Source: Anaerofustis butyriciformans (lineage in GTDB: Bacteria > Bacillota > Clostridia > Eubacteriales > Anaerofustaceae). From it: 64,000 nucleotides of DNA. Each line of letters starts with the position of its first letter. The first letter of the stretch is position 1. The position numbers and the translations under genes were made by a program. Positions 9,601 through 18,321 of this stretch are shown piece after piece. Below the pieces are notes generated by a model that saw only the letters and a list, made by a program, of their open reading frames with translations, made no database searches and had not been told where the DNA came from. Location of the stretch: positions 1-64,000 of the forward strand of contig NZ_JAYFFH010000004.1 in assembly GCF_036289385.1 (NCBI RefSeq), read 5' to 3'.

Positions 9601-12600
9601 ACTGCTATCTACGCTCACAACAAAATTACCATCACTTAGAGTAACTGTAACTGTTATATATCTTACTGTCGTATCATATGTTATTCCATCTTTTACCGGG
9701 TTTGATGCATCAACACCCTCTGGCAATACTTCGCTAATAGCAAATTTAAATGTTCCGGCTTCTTTAAATGTTATATTACCAAAGATTGCTTCTTTAATAG
9801 ATGTATTTTTATCTATTGTTATTCCGCCTGCATTGCTAGGTAATATAATTTTGCCATCTGTTATAGCTTGCTTAGTTAAATCATCTCCACCTTCTAATTT
9901 GAATGTAAAAGAATCTTTTTCTAACCATTGATTGTTATCTCTTCCTGTAAAGCTTTTTGTTACTTTTAAATTTGTATTACCATCTAATATTCCTGTTGGT
10001 TTATGTTTATTAACAAATAAAATTGTATTATTTGTTACATCTTCCCATACGCTACTTTGAGCATTTTCTTTTTTCACCAAAGTATAACTTTTTACAACAA
10101 ACTGTTCATTTTCTATTTCAATATTTAATGTTAGTTTATATACTGTTTGATCATAAGTTATACCCAAAATACCATTCGTCGGTATTACTTCACTTATTTC
10201 ATATTCATAACTTCCCGGTTTAGTAAATGTAAATAAATCTTTTACAAATGGAATATTAAATTCATTACCACTTGTTGGATTAATTGTTATTGTATCTGTT
10301 TTTGGTGCAGGAGCTCCATTTAAAGCTTTAATATTAAATGAAAAACTATCTCCTACTTTGAAATCTCTACCCTCAATACGTTTTAATCCTATGATACCAA
10401 CTTCATCATCTAAATCTGGGTTTAATGGAGGAATTAAATATGTATTTGTTATTAGTTCGTAATTATTCCCTGTTATTGTTCCCTCTATGTTATTTCTATC
10501 AGGAGTAAAGTTTGTTGGAATATTTATCTCTTTTATTGTATAATCGCTACCTTCCTCCATATCCTTAATTATAATTTTTTGATTTGCTTTTAAAGTGCAA
10601 GTTGTTTTTCCATTTTCGTCAAAAATTAATTTTATCTCTTCTCTAGTTTCTTCATTAGTAGCAGGATCAGTTGTTATTATTGCTGCATCTTTTTCTATTG
10701 TGCTTCCTGCCGGAGCTTTAAATAGATCTGAATCTACAATTATTTCAAAAGTAAATTCCTTATCTGGAATCGGAATATCCTCATCTCCTTTAACTTTCTT
10801 TTCTAATGTTAAAGTAGGTGTAGGTTTTAATTTTGTTCTTCCGTTATTACCTAGAAGCATTAATGCTGTTGTACTTTCTTCACTCCATGAAGCATTTGTA
10901 CTATAGCTTGCTGTCTGAGTAACATTTTTTGTCTTTTCATTTTGATAATTATTTCCGTCATTTATTTTTACTGTTCCAGCTTTTATATAATAGTTTCCAG
11001 AAGCATCTTTTTCAACTTCACTGCTTGTGTATGAATTAGCTCCTTTTTCTGCCCCGTATGTAAATGCTACCCATTCATACTTTATATCTTCATTTATAAT
11101 ATCTGGCTTTTCAATATCATAATATATTACTCTATAATAATATGTTTTTCCAACTTCTAGTTCGCTAACTCTTGAATTTGCATCTTTTGAGGAATATATT
11201 GGCATATTATTTTTGAAATAATAATAATCATTCTTCTTATTTGGCGTAAATGTAGCATTTGTTTTTGCGGGTTCTGAATCGTATTTATTCGTGTATAAAT
11301 AAAATTCTCCGTCTGTTCCTGCAGAATGTGTATTAATATACTCTTGGTCTATTTTTTCACTGATTCTATCATCTGTAATATCTCCTCTTACACCTACTTC
11401 ATAAATAAGTCTTAAAGGACTTGCAAAATAAACCTTATTGTTTTCTGAATTTGGTCTTATCAAATCTGTTCTTGTTATAGGAAGCAATGATGCTGGTATT
11501 TGTTCATAAATAACTTGTTTACCTGTTTTTATTTGTGTATCTACATACACATTCAAATACATTAGATTTGTTTTCTCTTTTCCTATAGAAGTCAAGTATG
11601 TATCATTATAGAAGAAATAATTCTTTATTACTCTTGTTGCGCCTTCTGGTGCATTTTTACCTACAAGAATATTATTCATGCTGTCTGAGGTGCATAGTCC
11701 AAGATATTCATATTTCCCACTTGCATCTTTTTCTCCTGCATACCATGCAACATAATTTTTTGATGATGACAACTGCCCTGCTGCAACTGCATCTGTTATT
11801 AAGGATTTGCTTTGTTCACTTGTTGCATTTGATATATTACTCATTCGCTTTGCAAATGATGAGTCAAAAGATGTTTTATCAATGCTTGACAATGTATTAT
11901 AGTCAAAGCTTGTATTTTCAGTAAAACTATTATTCCCTTCAACACCTATAATGTTTTTTATATCTACATAATCCCCTATCTCATCTTTAATGGTTACATA
12001 ACCTTGATGATTTAAGTCTGTACCGTCTCCTATATCAGTTGGGTATGTATGTTCCCCAGCTAGAATTGTTTCACTAACATTATCTGAAACTTCTTCAAAT
12101 GCTTTATCTAGTTCTTCTATATTATTTACATTATAATATTCATCATTATATTGAATTCCACTTCTTATTGTTACACAATCTCCATAACGAATATTAGTAT
12201 ACGTAGGTGAACTTGAACCGTAAGGTGCTCCTACCGTTATAGAATTAACCCTTCTATCATTTACATATTGATTCCAATAGCCTCTAATTGATGCTGCATA
12301 AGTTGTATTATCATTTAAGTGATTTTTAGGATCTACAGTTACCTTTGCTAAATTCTTAGAATTAGTATCCAAAGAATCAAGACCTACCCCTATGGTAAAG
12401 ACATTACAATCTTTACCATAATGAGATGTAACCATCTCTTTATTTTTTGCTGCTGTTATTAATGCAAAGAAACCATTTCCAGCATAAGGTAAAGCTCCAT
12501 GTCCAAACCATTGATCACTCTGAATCCAATATCCTCGTAAAGCATTACCATTACATCTTGTTGGGGCACCATCTGAAAGCAGAACTAAAGAAGGAGTTCT

Positions 12601-13347
12601 TTTTACAATACTTCCATCTATTGTTACATTAGTATCAGCGTTTTGCAATATATTCATGCCGGTTATTACACCTCTTTGAATATTTGTTGCTCCACCTAAA
12701 TATCCGCTTGTTTCTTTTCCTGTATAAATAGTACCATTTCCGTTAGGTCCTGATATTGTCCATTGGTTTGTTGAAGAACCTATATTTACACTTAATGGAT
12801 TATTACCTTCATAATGCTGTAAATTCATTAAAGTATATGAATAATCATTATAAGCTGTTACGGCAACCCTATTATTTGGGTTCATTTCCATAAGAGATTT
12901 TATCGATTTATTAGTTGCATCAACCATTGCTTGAACTTTTATTATTCCTTCCATCGTATCTCTCATTGATGCAGAAATATCTAAAACGTAAACAACGTCT
13001 AAAGCTCCTGTTGCATTTACATATAAAGAAGAAGACTGTGACATTGCAGAAAGTTCAACTAAATTATTTCCCTCATTTGCCGTTACTGTTTGTTGAGGTG
13101 TTTGTATATCAAAAGAAGTGTTTACACTTTTATCTGTCCAAACTTTACCTGAATTTAATGTATTATGATGAAAAATATCATCATAAGATTCATTCGTCAC
13201 AGGATCACTTTCCCATGAACGTAAATCTACAGAAAATAAATTTAATCCCAAAACATTTGAAGGGAAAAGAAATAATAATGTAATAAACACTATAAATGTT
13301 TTTATAAATTTTTTATGCATATTTTTCATGATTTTATTTTGCGACAT
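6691..13347 (-). CDS. Giant VWA / isopeptide-repeat surface adhesin (pilin-like)
   Basis: About 2,218 residues. After a signal peptide (FIVFITLLFLFPSNVLG) comes a von Willebrand A domain from about residue 115 with the MIDAS motif DISAS and LVLLSDGAPT, then a ~400-residue region, a Cna-B-like domain (TLTLEKKVKG...) and nine tandem FctA/Spy0128-like domains. Each begins with a Lys strand (LKVTKSFTGR, KTLSGKDL), has a Glu in ITEK or ISEV and ends with F(T/E/V)N(V/K/I)Y, the Lys-Glu-Asn triad that forms intramolecular isopeptide bonds in Gram-positive pilins. It has no LPXTG; it ends GTSDGNNVILW, a membrane helix and HLKINR. The start is the ATG at 13347, 8 bases after GGAG; the upstream gene stops 13 bases before it, so they form an operon. 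It probably mediates host or cell adhesion. Confidence 0.9.
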   Translation of the reverse strand: MSQNKIMKNMHKKFIKTFIVFITLLFLFPSNVLGLNLFSVDLRSWESDPVTNESYDDIFHHNTLNSGKVWTDKSVNTSFDIQTPQQTVTANEGNNLVELSAMSQSSSLYVNATGALDVVYVLDISASMRDTMEGIIKVQAMVDATNKSIKSLMEMNPNNRVAVTAYNDYSYTLMNLQHYEGNNPLSVNIGSSTNQWTISGPNGNGTIYTGKETSGYLGGATNIQRGVITGMNILQNADTNVTIDGSIVKRTPSLVLLSDGAPTRCNGNALRGYWIQSDQWFGHGALPYAGNGFFALITAAKNKEMVTSHYGKDCNVFTIGVGLDSLDTNSKNLAKVTVDPKNHLNDNTTYAASIRGYWNQYVNDRRVNSITVGAPYGSSSPTYTNIRYGDCVTIRSGIQYNDEYYNVNNIEELDKAFEEVSDNVSETILAGEHTYPTDIGDGTDLNHQGYVTIKDEIGDYVDIKNIIGVEGNNSFTENTSFDYNTLSSIDKTSFDSSFAKRMSNISNATSEQSKSLITDAVAAGQLSSSKNYVAWYAGEKDASGKYEYLGLCTSDSMNNILVGKNAPEGATRVIKNYFFYNDTYLTSIGKEKTNLMYLNVYVDTQIKTGKQVIYEQIPASLLPITRTDLIRPNSENNKVYFASPLRLIYEVGVRGDITDDRISEKIDQEYINTHSAGTDGEFYLYTNKYDSEPAKTNATFTPNKKNDYYYFKNNMPIYSSKDANSRVSELEVGKTYYYRVIYYDIEKPDIINEDIKYEWVAFTYGAEKGANSYTSSEVEKDASGNYYIKAGTVKINDGNNYQNEKTKNVTQTASYSTNASWSEESTTALMLLGNNGRTKLKPTPTLTLEKKVKGDEDIPIPDKEFTFEIIVDSDLFKAPAGSTIEKDAAIITTDPATNEETREEIKLIFDENGKTTCTLKANQKIIIKDMEEGSDYTIKEINIPTNFTPDRNNIEGTITGNNYELITNTYLIPPLNPDLDDEVGIIGLKRIEGRDFKVGDSFSFNIKALNGAPAPKTDTITINPTSGNEFNIPFVKDLFTFTKPGSYEYEISEVIPTNGILGITYDQTVYKLTLNIEIENEQFVVKSYTLVKKENAQSSVWEDVTNNTILFVNKHKPTGILDGNTNLKVTKSFTGRDNNQWLEKDSFTFKLEGGDDLTKQAITDGKIILPSNAGGITIDKNTSIKEAIFGNITFKEAGTFKFAISEVLPEGVDASNPVKDGITYDTTVRYITVTVTLSDGNFVVSVDSSDNLTFTNVYDHGETSIGSPGDETLKVTKSFTGRPGDEWLEGDVFTFTLGAYDDITKQAVINGDVVLPSNAGGITIDKDTPLKEALFGAIQFKKAGTYKFVVKEVLPDGVTEDSPNKDKITYDTSEKIITVVVTDDNNGNLTAQVESSSDELYFENKYESVVIVEDDTEFKVVKSFTGREDDKWLDSDVFTFKLEGGDTTTVKAIKDKHIILPGKGETATVTINKDTANHEALFGKLQFKKAGIYTFKITEEKGNIPGVSYDEHAYYITVEVVEDIDGNLSAVVKETVQTGSNTFVNVYKPSEGNTGDDPDTVLGGEKVLIGKTLQGGEFTFIVEALEGAPEPPFKEVTNNKDGTFNFGNITFDTPGVYKYKITEKIEGRDGYTYDGRVYIVTYTVVNNNETGKLDVTRTITVDGKETDSIIFENIYEQGDEDDSVSGGDITGEKTVTSNSGDYNLGSGDFTFYMYCVSAIDENNNEISDWPKDKIEVKNAADGSILFPEITFTKPGTYTYVVRENTSDAKPGFDYDDSIYVIVYKVYYNKDTGKLECSKTITKNGQESDIVFENIYQPGTKDITVDINGIKTLSGKDLAEGEFTFVLEGKDSAPMPPNSQITNNKDGSFDFGSINFTAPGVYEYEIKEVITDSNNGIIYDKTIYKVIVTVTEVDGELKVDVKYEKEGNIVSGIVFNNKYVPEEDIIDEDDGFIGTKILDGRDLNGNEFEFEVRDESGKVVSTGKNDKDGNIIFKDLVFEKEGTYKYTITEKSNGLGGITYDKKTYVVEIIVTDDGSGKLTAKISKITLDGKEVSSISFINKYQPKPTDVSISSLKILKDGQLKEGMFTFVLKDENGKIISKVTNKADGSINFDKLKFTTIGEYIYTLEEVKGNDKNISYDKNIYKIKVTVTDDKKGNLVAKVSFVGDSPIFTNTVISNHDKYGGSAGTSDGNNVILWISILLSSIGLLVFAIKHLKINR

Positions 13348-13360
13348 TTTTTTTCTCCAT

Positions 13361-14785
13361 TTATTTAACAAATTTCTTTCTTAAAGTTATTCCTATACCA
13401 ATAATACTGATAGCCATAAAAGCTACATAAAAGATTAAATTACTTTCATCTGATGTCTTTACACTATCACTTGCGTCATTACCTTTTTTATCATTGTTAT
13501 CATTGTTACTATTATTATCATTACTTCCAATTGCCGCATCTTTGTCCTTTGTGTAAACTACTTTTACTACTTGATCTTCTTTTGTAATAATGTATTTATC
13601 TTTTCCATCGATAATCTTATCAAAGGTATAACCTGGAATTTCTGGTTTTTGAACTGTTATTTCGTCTCCAACAGCTCCTGTTATTTCTTCTCTTTTTATT
13701 TCATTCCCTTTTTCATCTTCATATATTATTATTACTTTACCGCTATCTTTTACTTCTAATTCTTTTGTTGTTGATGATGTCATTCCCTGTGAATTTTCAA
13801 CAGTTAGAGTTGTTTCATATTTTCCCGGTTTCTTATTGTAATCTGTATATGGAGTATCTCCTCTGTAAATTTCTTCTCCATCTAGTTTTACCACCCATTC
13901 TTTATCAACTATTGTTGCTGGAGCATCTGTTTTTGATTTATCAACTATTTCTATCTTATCTCCGACTTTTCCACTATCACTAACTTTATCATTTACTTCT
14001 ATATCAAAGTCTGAGCTTATTGCTGCATTATTTTCATCTGCTGTTACTTCAAGATTATAAAAATGTGCACCAGGATTACTACATGCTACTGGACCATAGC
14101 TTCCTGCTTGTACTGGTGCATCAACATCTGCTGTTACTTTTCCGTCTGATGTTATTTTTATATGGTTTTCGCTTACCTCTATTTTTATAGGATATCTTTT
14201 ACCAAAAAAATCGCCTGTTCCTGTTCCAAGAATTGTTCCTGTTGCATAATCACTATTACCTGTAATTCCTGTGTGAGGTGTACCATCATACCAATAAAAA
14301 CCAATATTGCCATGATATAAAGGCCCCACATGTTCTCTTGTATCTTCGGCAGGAACCCATTTATCTATATATGCCAAAGTCCAATGATTTGTAGAACAGT
14401 GACATTCCTCATAAGCATAAAAAGAATATGTCTCTTGTCCTTTTTCATTAACCCACTTCTTTACTCCCCAAACAAAGCCTAACGAGTCTTGTGTTGGATC
14501 TTGGTTTAAAACTTCAAACTCAAATGTTCCGGTCGTAAAATTTAATACATTAGGATTATAATAGCCAGTAAAACCAACATTTGCAGTTGTATGGATTCCT
14601 TCAGTTTCACTATAAGACCATTGTGCATTATAACCTGAACCTAAATTTGTCCCAGGGAAATTTACCCATTGATTAAACACTTCTTCTGGTGTCAAACTTG
14701 ACGCTTGAACAGCTTTGTTAGGAATAAGAGCGAATGTACTTAATGCTATAATTCCAGATAAAATAATTGATAAAACCTTTTTCAT
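13361..14785 (-). CDS. Secreted MucBP-domain surface protein
   Basis: The 474-residue product has a signal peptide (MKKVLSIILSGIIALSTFAL) and a ~220-residue Trp/Gly-rich globular domain (WSYSETEGIHTTANVGFTGYY... GSYGPVACSNPGAHFYNLEV) that resembles lectin or thrombospondin-C-type jelly rolls. Then come a PKD/Ig-like domain (residues ~265-350) and a MucBP-type domain (VIIIYEDEKGNEI...PGYTFDK). The tail is Asn/Asp-rich, then VKTSDESNLIFYV, a membrane helix and LRKKFVK, the same anchor type as the other surface proteins here. It is the first gene of the operon with the giant adhesin and may be its partner or tip protein; that is inference. AAAGGAGAT precedes the ATG. Confidence 0.78.
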   Translation of the reverse strand: MKKVLSIILSGIIALSTFALIPNKAVQASSLTPEEVFNQWVNFPGTNLGSGYNAQWSYSETEGIHTTANVGFTGYYNPNVLNFTTGTFEFEVLNQDPTQDSLGFVWGVKKWVNEKGQETYSFYAYEECHCSTNHWTLAYIDKWVPAEDTREHVGPLYHGNIGFYWYDGTPHTGITGNSDYATGTILGTGTGDFFGKRYPIKIEVSENHIKITSDGKVTADVDAPVQAGSYGPVACSNPGAHFYNLEVTADENNAAISSDFDIEVNDKVSDSGKVGDKIEIVDKSKTDAPATIVDKEWVVKLDGEEIYRGDTPYTDYNKKPGKYETTLTVENSQGMTSSTTKELEVKDSGKVIIIYEDEKGNEIKREEITGAVGDEITVQKPEIPGYTFDKIIDGKDKYIITKEDQVVKVVYTKDKDAAIGSNDNNSNNDNNDKKGNDASDSVKTSDESNLIFYVAFMAISIIGIGITLRKKFVK

Positions 14786-14862
14786 AAATATCTCCTTTTA
14801 TTAAAATAATTATATAAGTGATAAAATAAAAATTTATATAAATAAAAATATTAAAATTTTTC

Positions 14863-14890
14863 ATTATACTTTTTATAAAACACACTACAA
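14863..14890 (-). promoter_or_regulatory. Candidate promoter of the adhesin operon
   Basis: On the minus strand TTGTAG and TATAAT are separated by 16 bases, about 75 bases before the ATG of the MucBP protein gene. The -35 is a weak match, so another start further up the AT-rich leader is possible. Confidence 0.5.
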
Positions 14891-14916
14891 AAAATATTAA
14901 AATTTAAGAATTAATT

Positions 14917-14955
14917 AAACTATTTAATATGATTTGAAAAAATGTTAAATAGTTT
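14917..14955. repeat. Inverted repeat in the adhesin leader
   Basis: AAACTATTTAA and TTAAATAGTTT are perfect 11-base arms separated by 17 bases. No T-run follows on either strand, so an operator is more likely than a terminator. It lies just upstream of the candidate -35 of the adhesin operon. Confidence 0.45.
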
Positions 14956-15033
14956 TACAGTATGTTATACAATTTGTAACAGTGGAATTTATTACATCAA
15001 TGAAATTAAAATAATAAAGAAGTTAAATAAATA

Positions 15034-15180
15034 GAAAAAAATAATACATTGATTGTTAATCAATGTATTATAATGCATTTGTTACTTTTAGTATATTTAA
15101 TTTAATCAAAAAAAAATAATATTATTTTTAAAATCAAAATAACTGATTATAATTAGAATTTTGTAAAAATTTGTTATGTC
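15034..15180 (-). ncRNA. Candidate small RNA or attenuated leader before the adhesin operon
   Basis: On the minus strand a promoter-like pair (TATACA, 17 bases, TATAAT at 15187-15215) would start a transcript near 15180. It would end at a perfect 14-bp hairpin (15041-15071, 3-base loop) followed by seven Ts. No open reading frame or conserved gene lies in this 140-base interval. The gene-free stretch 14786-15264 otherwise holds only AT-rich sequence, the inverted repeat at 14917 and the operon promoter. The existence of the RNA is inference from promoter plus terminator. Confidence 0.35.
15041..15071 (-). terminator. Perfect 14-bp hairpin with T-run
   Basis: ATAATACATTGATT and AATCAATGTATTAT pair perfectly around GTT, followed on the minus strand by TTTTTTT. 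It is far from the stop of the nearest upstream gene (15265), which already has its own terminator. Confidence 0.75.
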
Positions 15181-15235
15181 TATGACATTATATCATAATC
15201 ATTCTAATTTGTATACTATTTTTTTTACGAAATCT

Positions 15236-15264
15236 CAAAAAAAAAAGACAATTAATATTGTCTT
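15236..15264 (-). terminator. Terminator of the thiol-ligase operon
   Basis: AAAAGACAAT and ATTGTCTTTT pair around TAAT, and the minus strand continues into a run of about ten Ts. It starts at the stop codon of the ATP-grasp ligase gene. Confidence 0.85.
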
Positions 15265-16593
15265 TTATATATCCACATTCATAGAACAAATTGCAACGCC
15301 GCCTGCATCTTCACATATTATTCCTTGTCTTCCTGCTCTTGAATAGACTCCTGCAAATTTTCCATTATAAAGGAAAAGTCCGGGCATATTATTAAATTCA
15401 TCAAATACAAATTCCCCACTTTTTTCTTTTAAGAAATTTTTTGTTTTATACATAGGTGCATATTCTTGAAGGAGATATCCTTTATTTGTATGTTCATCAA
15501 CAAGTTTTTCAAATTCTTCCTTTGAATAATCAACTCCGGCATATACCCCCCTTGCTCCATATAAATCATCAGGTTTTATTATCCATTTATCCTTATTATT
15601 TACAACTTCTTCTCTATCAAATTCACCCTCTTTTAACCAGCTTGTTTCAGGAATATGTTCTTTAATAAATTGAATTTCTTCATCTGTTAAAAATTCAAAA
15701 GTTTCTTTTTGGTGCATAATTTTATATATTATCTTATTATGTATAACCTGTGTCCTTATTGAACCGATTATACAAGTCTTTTTGTCTTTTATAGCTTCAA
15801 TAAAAGCAGGAGCTTTATCAATCTTCTCCATAAGCTCGCTTGTTACTGCTCTTCTGTATACAACATCAATCTTCACTCCGTCTTTTGAATATAATCCGTT
15901 ATCATATTTTAACGTTGTTATATCTTCTATTAAAGTCTTATAACCTTTTTTCTCAAATCTTTGTTTAAATATTTTAAACTCTTCATTCGTTGCGCTTTCC
16001 ATAAAATCAACAATCGCAACAGTTGGGTTATCTACTTTATATTTAAATTCTGAGTAAATATTCATAAATTCATCAACCCATGTATCGAAAAGTTCAAAAT
16101 GTCTTACATTGTATTTTTCACAGAATTTTAAAAATAATTTATCATCTTTATAGGCATTGTTAAGTTCTCTATCTTCATTCATGGCACTTGCACCGTCGGC
16201 ATTAAACTCACAAAACTTAAAAGAAAAATCATCTTCATTAAAAAATAAATCTATTCTCGCTATCGGAAGAGGCTGAGAATATCCATTGTCACAAAGAATA
16301 AGTTCTTCAAGCTCTTTTGAAAAAGGGAATAGTTTTCTGTAATTCTCATCTTCCATGTATTTATTAATTATTTTGCAAAGAATAGTATGTGTAGTTTTTG
16401 CTACATATTCAAAATACTCTATTACTTCATTTGTATAAAGTTTTGGAACATATGGAAATCTTATTGGGCTTCCATGATAAATCGCAGTAGAAGAATTTAT
16501 ATAATCAAAAGCCTTATTATAATTTTCCTTTGAATATTCCAAATCTTCATTTATTAAATCTAAATATTCATCCGTAAGTTCTCTTACTTTCAT
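15265..16593 (-). CDS. ATP-grasp peptide ligase, probable glutathione synthetase partner of GshA
   Basis: The 442-residue protein has ATP-grasp features: a central KWIIKPDDLYGARGVYAG loop (Lys plus Gly-rich segment), LLQEYAP, and NADGASAMNED in the N-terminal half. The layout resembles the clostridial ligases encoded next to GshA, which are not the usual GshB fold and look like permuted ATP-grasp enzymes of the glutathionylspermidine-synthase type. The gene starts one base after the stop of the glutamate-cysteine ligase gene, so the likely reaction is adding glycine (or another amine) to gamma-glutamylcysteine. The exact amine cannot be told from sequence. Separate gshA and ligase genes contrast with the fused GshF of streptococci and listeria. 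Confidence 0.7.
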   Translation of the reverse strand: MKVRELTDEYLDLINEDLEYSKENYNKAFDYINSSTAIYHGSPIRFPYVPKLYTNEVIEYFEYVAKTTHTILCKIINKYMEDENYRKLFPFSKELEELILCDNGYSQPLPIARIDLFFNEDDFSFKFCEFNADGASAMNEDRELNNAYKDDKLFLKFCEKYNVRHFELFDTWVDEFMNIYSEFKYKVDNPTVAIVDFMESATNEEFKIFKQRFEKKGYKTLIEDITTLKYDNGLYSKDGVKIDVVYRRAVTSELMEKIDKAPAFIEAIKDKKTCIIGSIRTQVIHNKIIYKIMHQKETFEFLTDEEIQFIKEHIPETSWLKEGEFDREEVVNNKDKWIIKPDDLYGARGVYAGVDYSKEEFEKLVDEHTNKGYLLQEYAPMYKTKNFLKEKSGEFVFDEFNNMPGLFLYNGKFAGVYSRAGRQGIICEDAGGVAICSMNVDI

Positions 16594-16594
16594 C

Positions 16595-17839
16595 TTACTC
16601 TCCTCTTTCTTTTTTCATTTTCAAAGTGAGTTTGTTTTTTGCAAGCTGATAAAATAAATCAACACTTTCTTTTTCTTCTTCATGTAAGTTTTCTTTTGCA
16701 ATTTCTATCATTTCCATTATTATGTCAGAAGCATACATTCCATAAACTTTAGCTTCATATCCATTTTGTATAATCTCTTTTTTTGCTTTTATAACATCTT
16801 CATTTCTTACAAAACTAAATTTATCTAAAAAATATTTTATTGCTCCCTCGTTATAAAATATTCCTTTTATTATTGCCGCATAAGAAAGAGCATAATACAT
16901 TGGCATACAATCTGCCATTCTTATTTCCACATAATTCTTAAGCCTTACATCAGGGAAAAACATTGATATTAAATGTTCTATATCCTTTTTAGTTATTTCC
17001 TTATTTTTATATATATCCTTTATTTTTTTATCTTTTGTATAAATACTGTTACCTTGTTCGTCTTCAATTAAAATTGCAGGGGCATCTAAAATATATTTTG
17101 CATAATCTTCAAATCCAAAACCCTTATTTAAAGCATCTTTTACAACCATGCTTCTATCTTTGTCTACATCATTCCATATTTCTACCCTAATACAATTTTT
17201 CTTATATTCTTCTCCCTCAAATATAAATGTATTGTCTGTCATCAAAGAAATTAAAGGTGAAAAAATATTTGCAAGACGGAACTTATTTTTAAAATCCTCT
17301 TCACTAAAATAATCAACACTTACTTGAGTTGAAGCAGAACCTTTCATCATGTTCTTACCATGGTTACCTACCGATGAAAAATAATCAAGCATATATTCAT
17401 AACGTTTTTTAGGTATTAAATTAAGATTATCAATTTTCGACTTAGGTTGATATCCTGAGTACACAAGTTTGTAATTTAATTCTTTTAATATAGGGGTTAT
17501 CTTTAAAAGAAAATAATTATATTCTTCTAAAATATCAGCAATTTTTATAAAAGGTCCAATGCTTATTTCAAGCTGACTTGCAGGCTCTAAGGAAATATTT
17601 GATTTATTCTTAGAAAGTCCAATAAGATTACCGTCTTTATATACCTTCTCATCAAAAAATGGACTTAATTTTTCGAGAATATATCTTACACCATGTTCTT
17701 CATAATAATCTACACTTTCCATATTCTCTTTAACAATAAAATGCTCAAGTTCAACACCTAGAGTTTTATCTTCTTTTTGTTTTATTCCATTTTTAAAATA
17801 GTCCACAAACTTCTTTAAATTTATGTCATAATAATTCAT
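16595..17839 (-). CDS. gshA: Glutamate-cysteine ligase (GCS2/EgtA-like)
   Basis: It makes gamma-glutamylcysteine from Glu, Cys and ATP. The GCS2-type signature is visible: TLGVELEHFIV near residue 30, LEPASQLEISIGP near 98, KGSASTQVSVDY near 170 and VEIRMADCMPMYYALSYAA near 310. The 414-residue length fits this class. It is the middle gene of a three-gene unit with the DUF2007 protein upstream and the ATP-grasp ligase downstream, which supports thiol synthesis. A low-molecular-weight thiol in a probable anaerobe suggests oxygen or metal stress tolerance; that is inference. Confidence 0.85.
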   Translation of the reverse strand: MNYYDINLKKFVDYFKNGIKQKEDKTLGVELEHFIVKENMESVDYYEEHGVRYILEKLSPFFDEKVYKDGNLIGLSKNKSNISLEPASQLEISIGPFIKIADILEEYNYFLLKITPILKELNYKLVYSGYQPKSKIDNLNLIPKKRYEYMLDYFSSVGNHGKNMMKGSASTQVSVDYFSEEDFKNKFRLANIFSPLISLMTDNTFIFEGEEYKKNCIRVEIWNDVDKDRSMVVKDALNKGFGFEDYAKYILDAPAILIEDEQGNSIYTKDKKIKDIYKNKEITKKDIEHLISMFFPDVRLKNYVEIRMADCMPMYYALSYAAIIKGIFYNEGAIKYFLDKFSFVRNEDVIKAKKEIIQNGYEAKVYGMYASDIIMEMIEIAKENLHEEEKESVDLFYQLAKNKLTLKMKKERGE

Positions 17840-17851
17840 AGTGTTACCTTC

Positions 17852-18103
17852 TTAATCATCTTTACTCTCTTCAAATTCACTGTTTATTATTTCTTTTGCA
17901 AGCTCATAATCTTCTTTATTTACATATATATTAACAGGCATTGCACTTTTTCCAATTATAACCTTTGCTCCACCAATATCTGTGTCATATTTTAACTTTA
18001 CTTTTATATTGCAAGAATCAAGAAGCCCTTCTACAACACAGGCTTCAACATCGTTATTTACTTCCATTAAAAACTTCATATCATAATTTTCTTTTATTTT
18101 CAT
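17852..18103 (-). CDS. DUF2007 domain protein
   Basis: An 83-residue cytoplasmic protein. The layout FLMEVNNDVEACVVEGLLDS, then GGAKVIIGKSAMPVNIYVNKEDYELAKEII matches DUF2007, sometimes called a putative signal-transducing protein; the fold is ferredoxin-like and no activity is known. The start is the ATG at 18103, which has CGAGGT about 9 bases upstream; a longer reading frame from 18175 has no ribosome binding site and runs through the promoter. It lies 12 bases before gshA and probably shares its transcript. Confidence 0.75.
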   Translation of the reverse strand: MKIKENYDMKFLMEVNNDVEACVVEGLLDSCNIKVKLKYDTDIGGAKVIIGKSAMPVNIYVNKEDYELAKEIINSEFEESKDD

Positions 18104-18321
18104 ACTAAATACCTCGGTTTTATTATAACCTATTGTAAAATTTTTACAAATATATTTTATAATAACACAATTCAATAGTTTAAAAATATTTTTAACAATA
18201 AATAATAAATTTTTTATAAATACCTGTATTTTGAATACAATTTTAAATGTATTTTAATATTGAATAATAAATATTTAAAATGTAAAATAATTATATCAAA
18301 ATAAATTTAAAGAGGTAAATT

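Noticed and set aside
11598..13283. Several 60-120-codon frames opposite the giant adhesin
   Set aside because: They are Leu/His-rich shadows of the Asn/Asp/Lys-rich adhesin codons without ribosome binding sites.
6691..13347. Canonical LPXTG or pilin motif in the giant adhesin
   Set aside because: The C-terminus reads GTSDGNN and no LPXTG-like pentapeptide was found near it.
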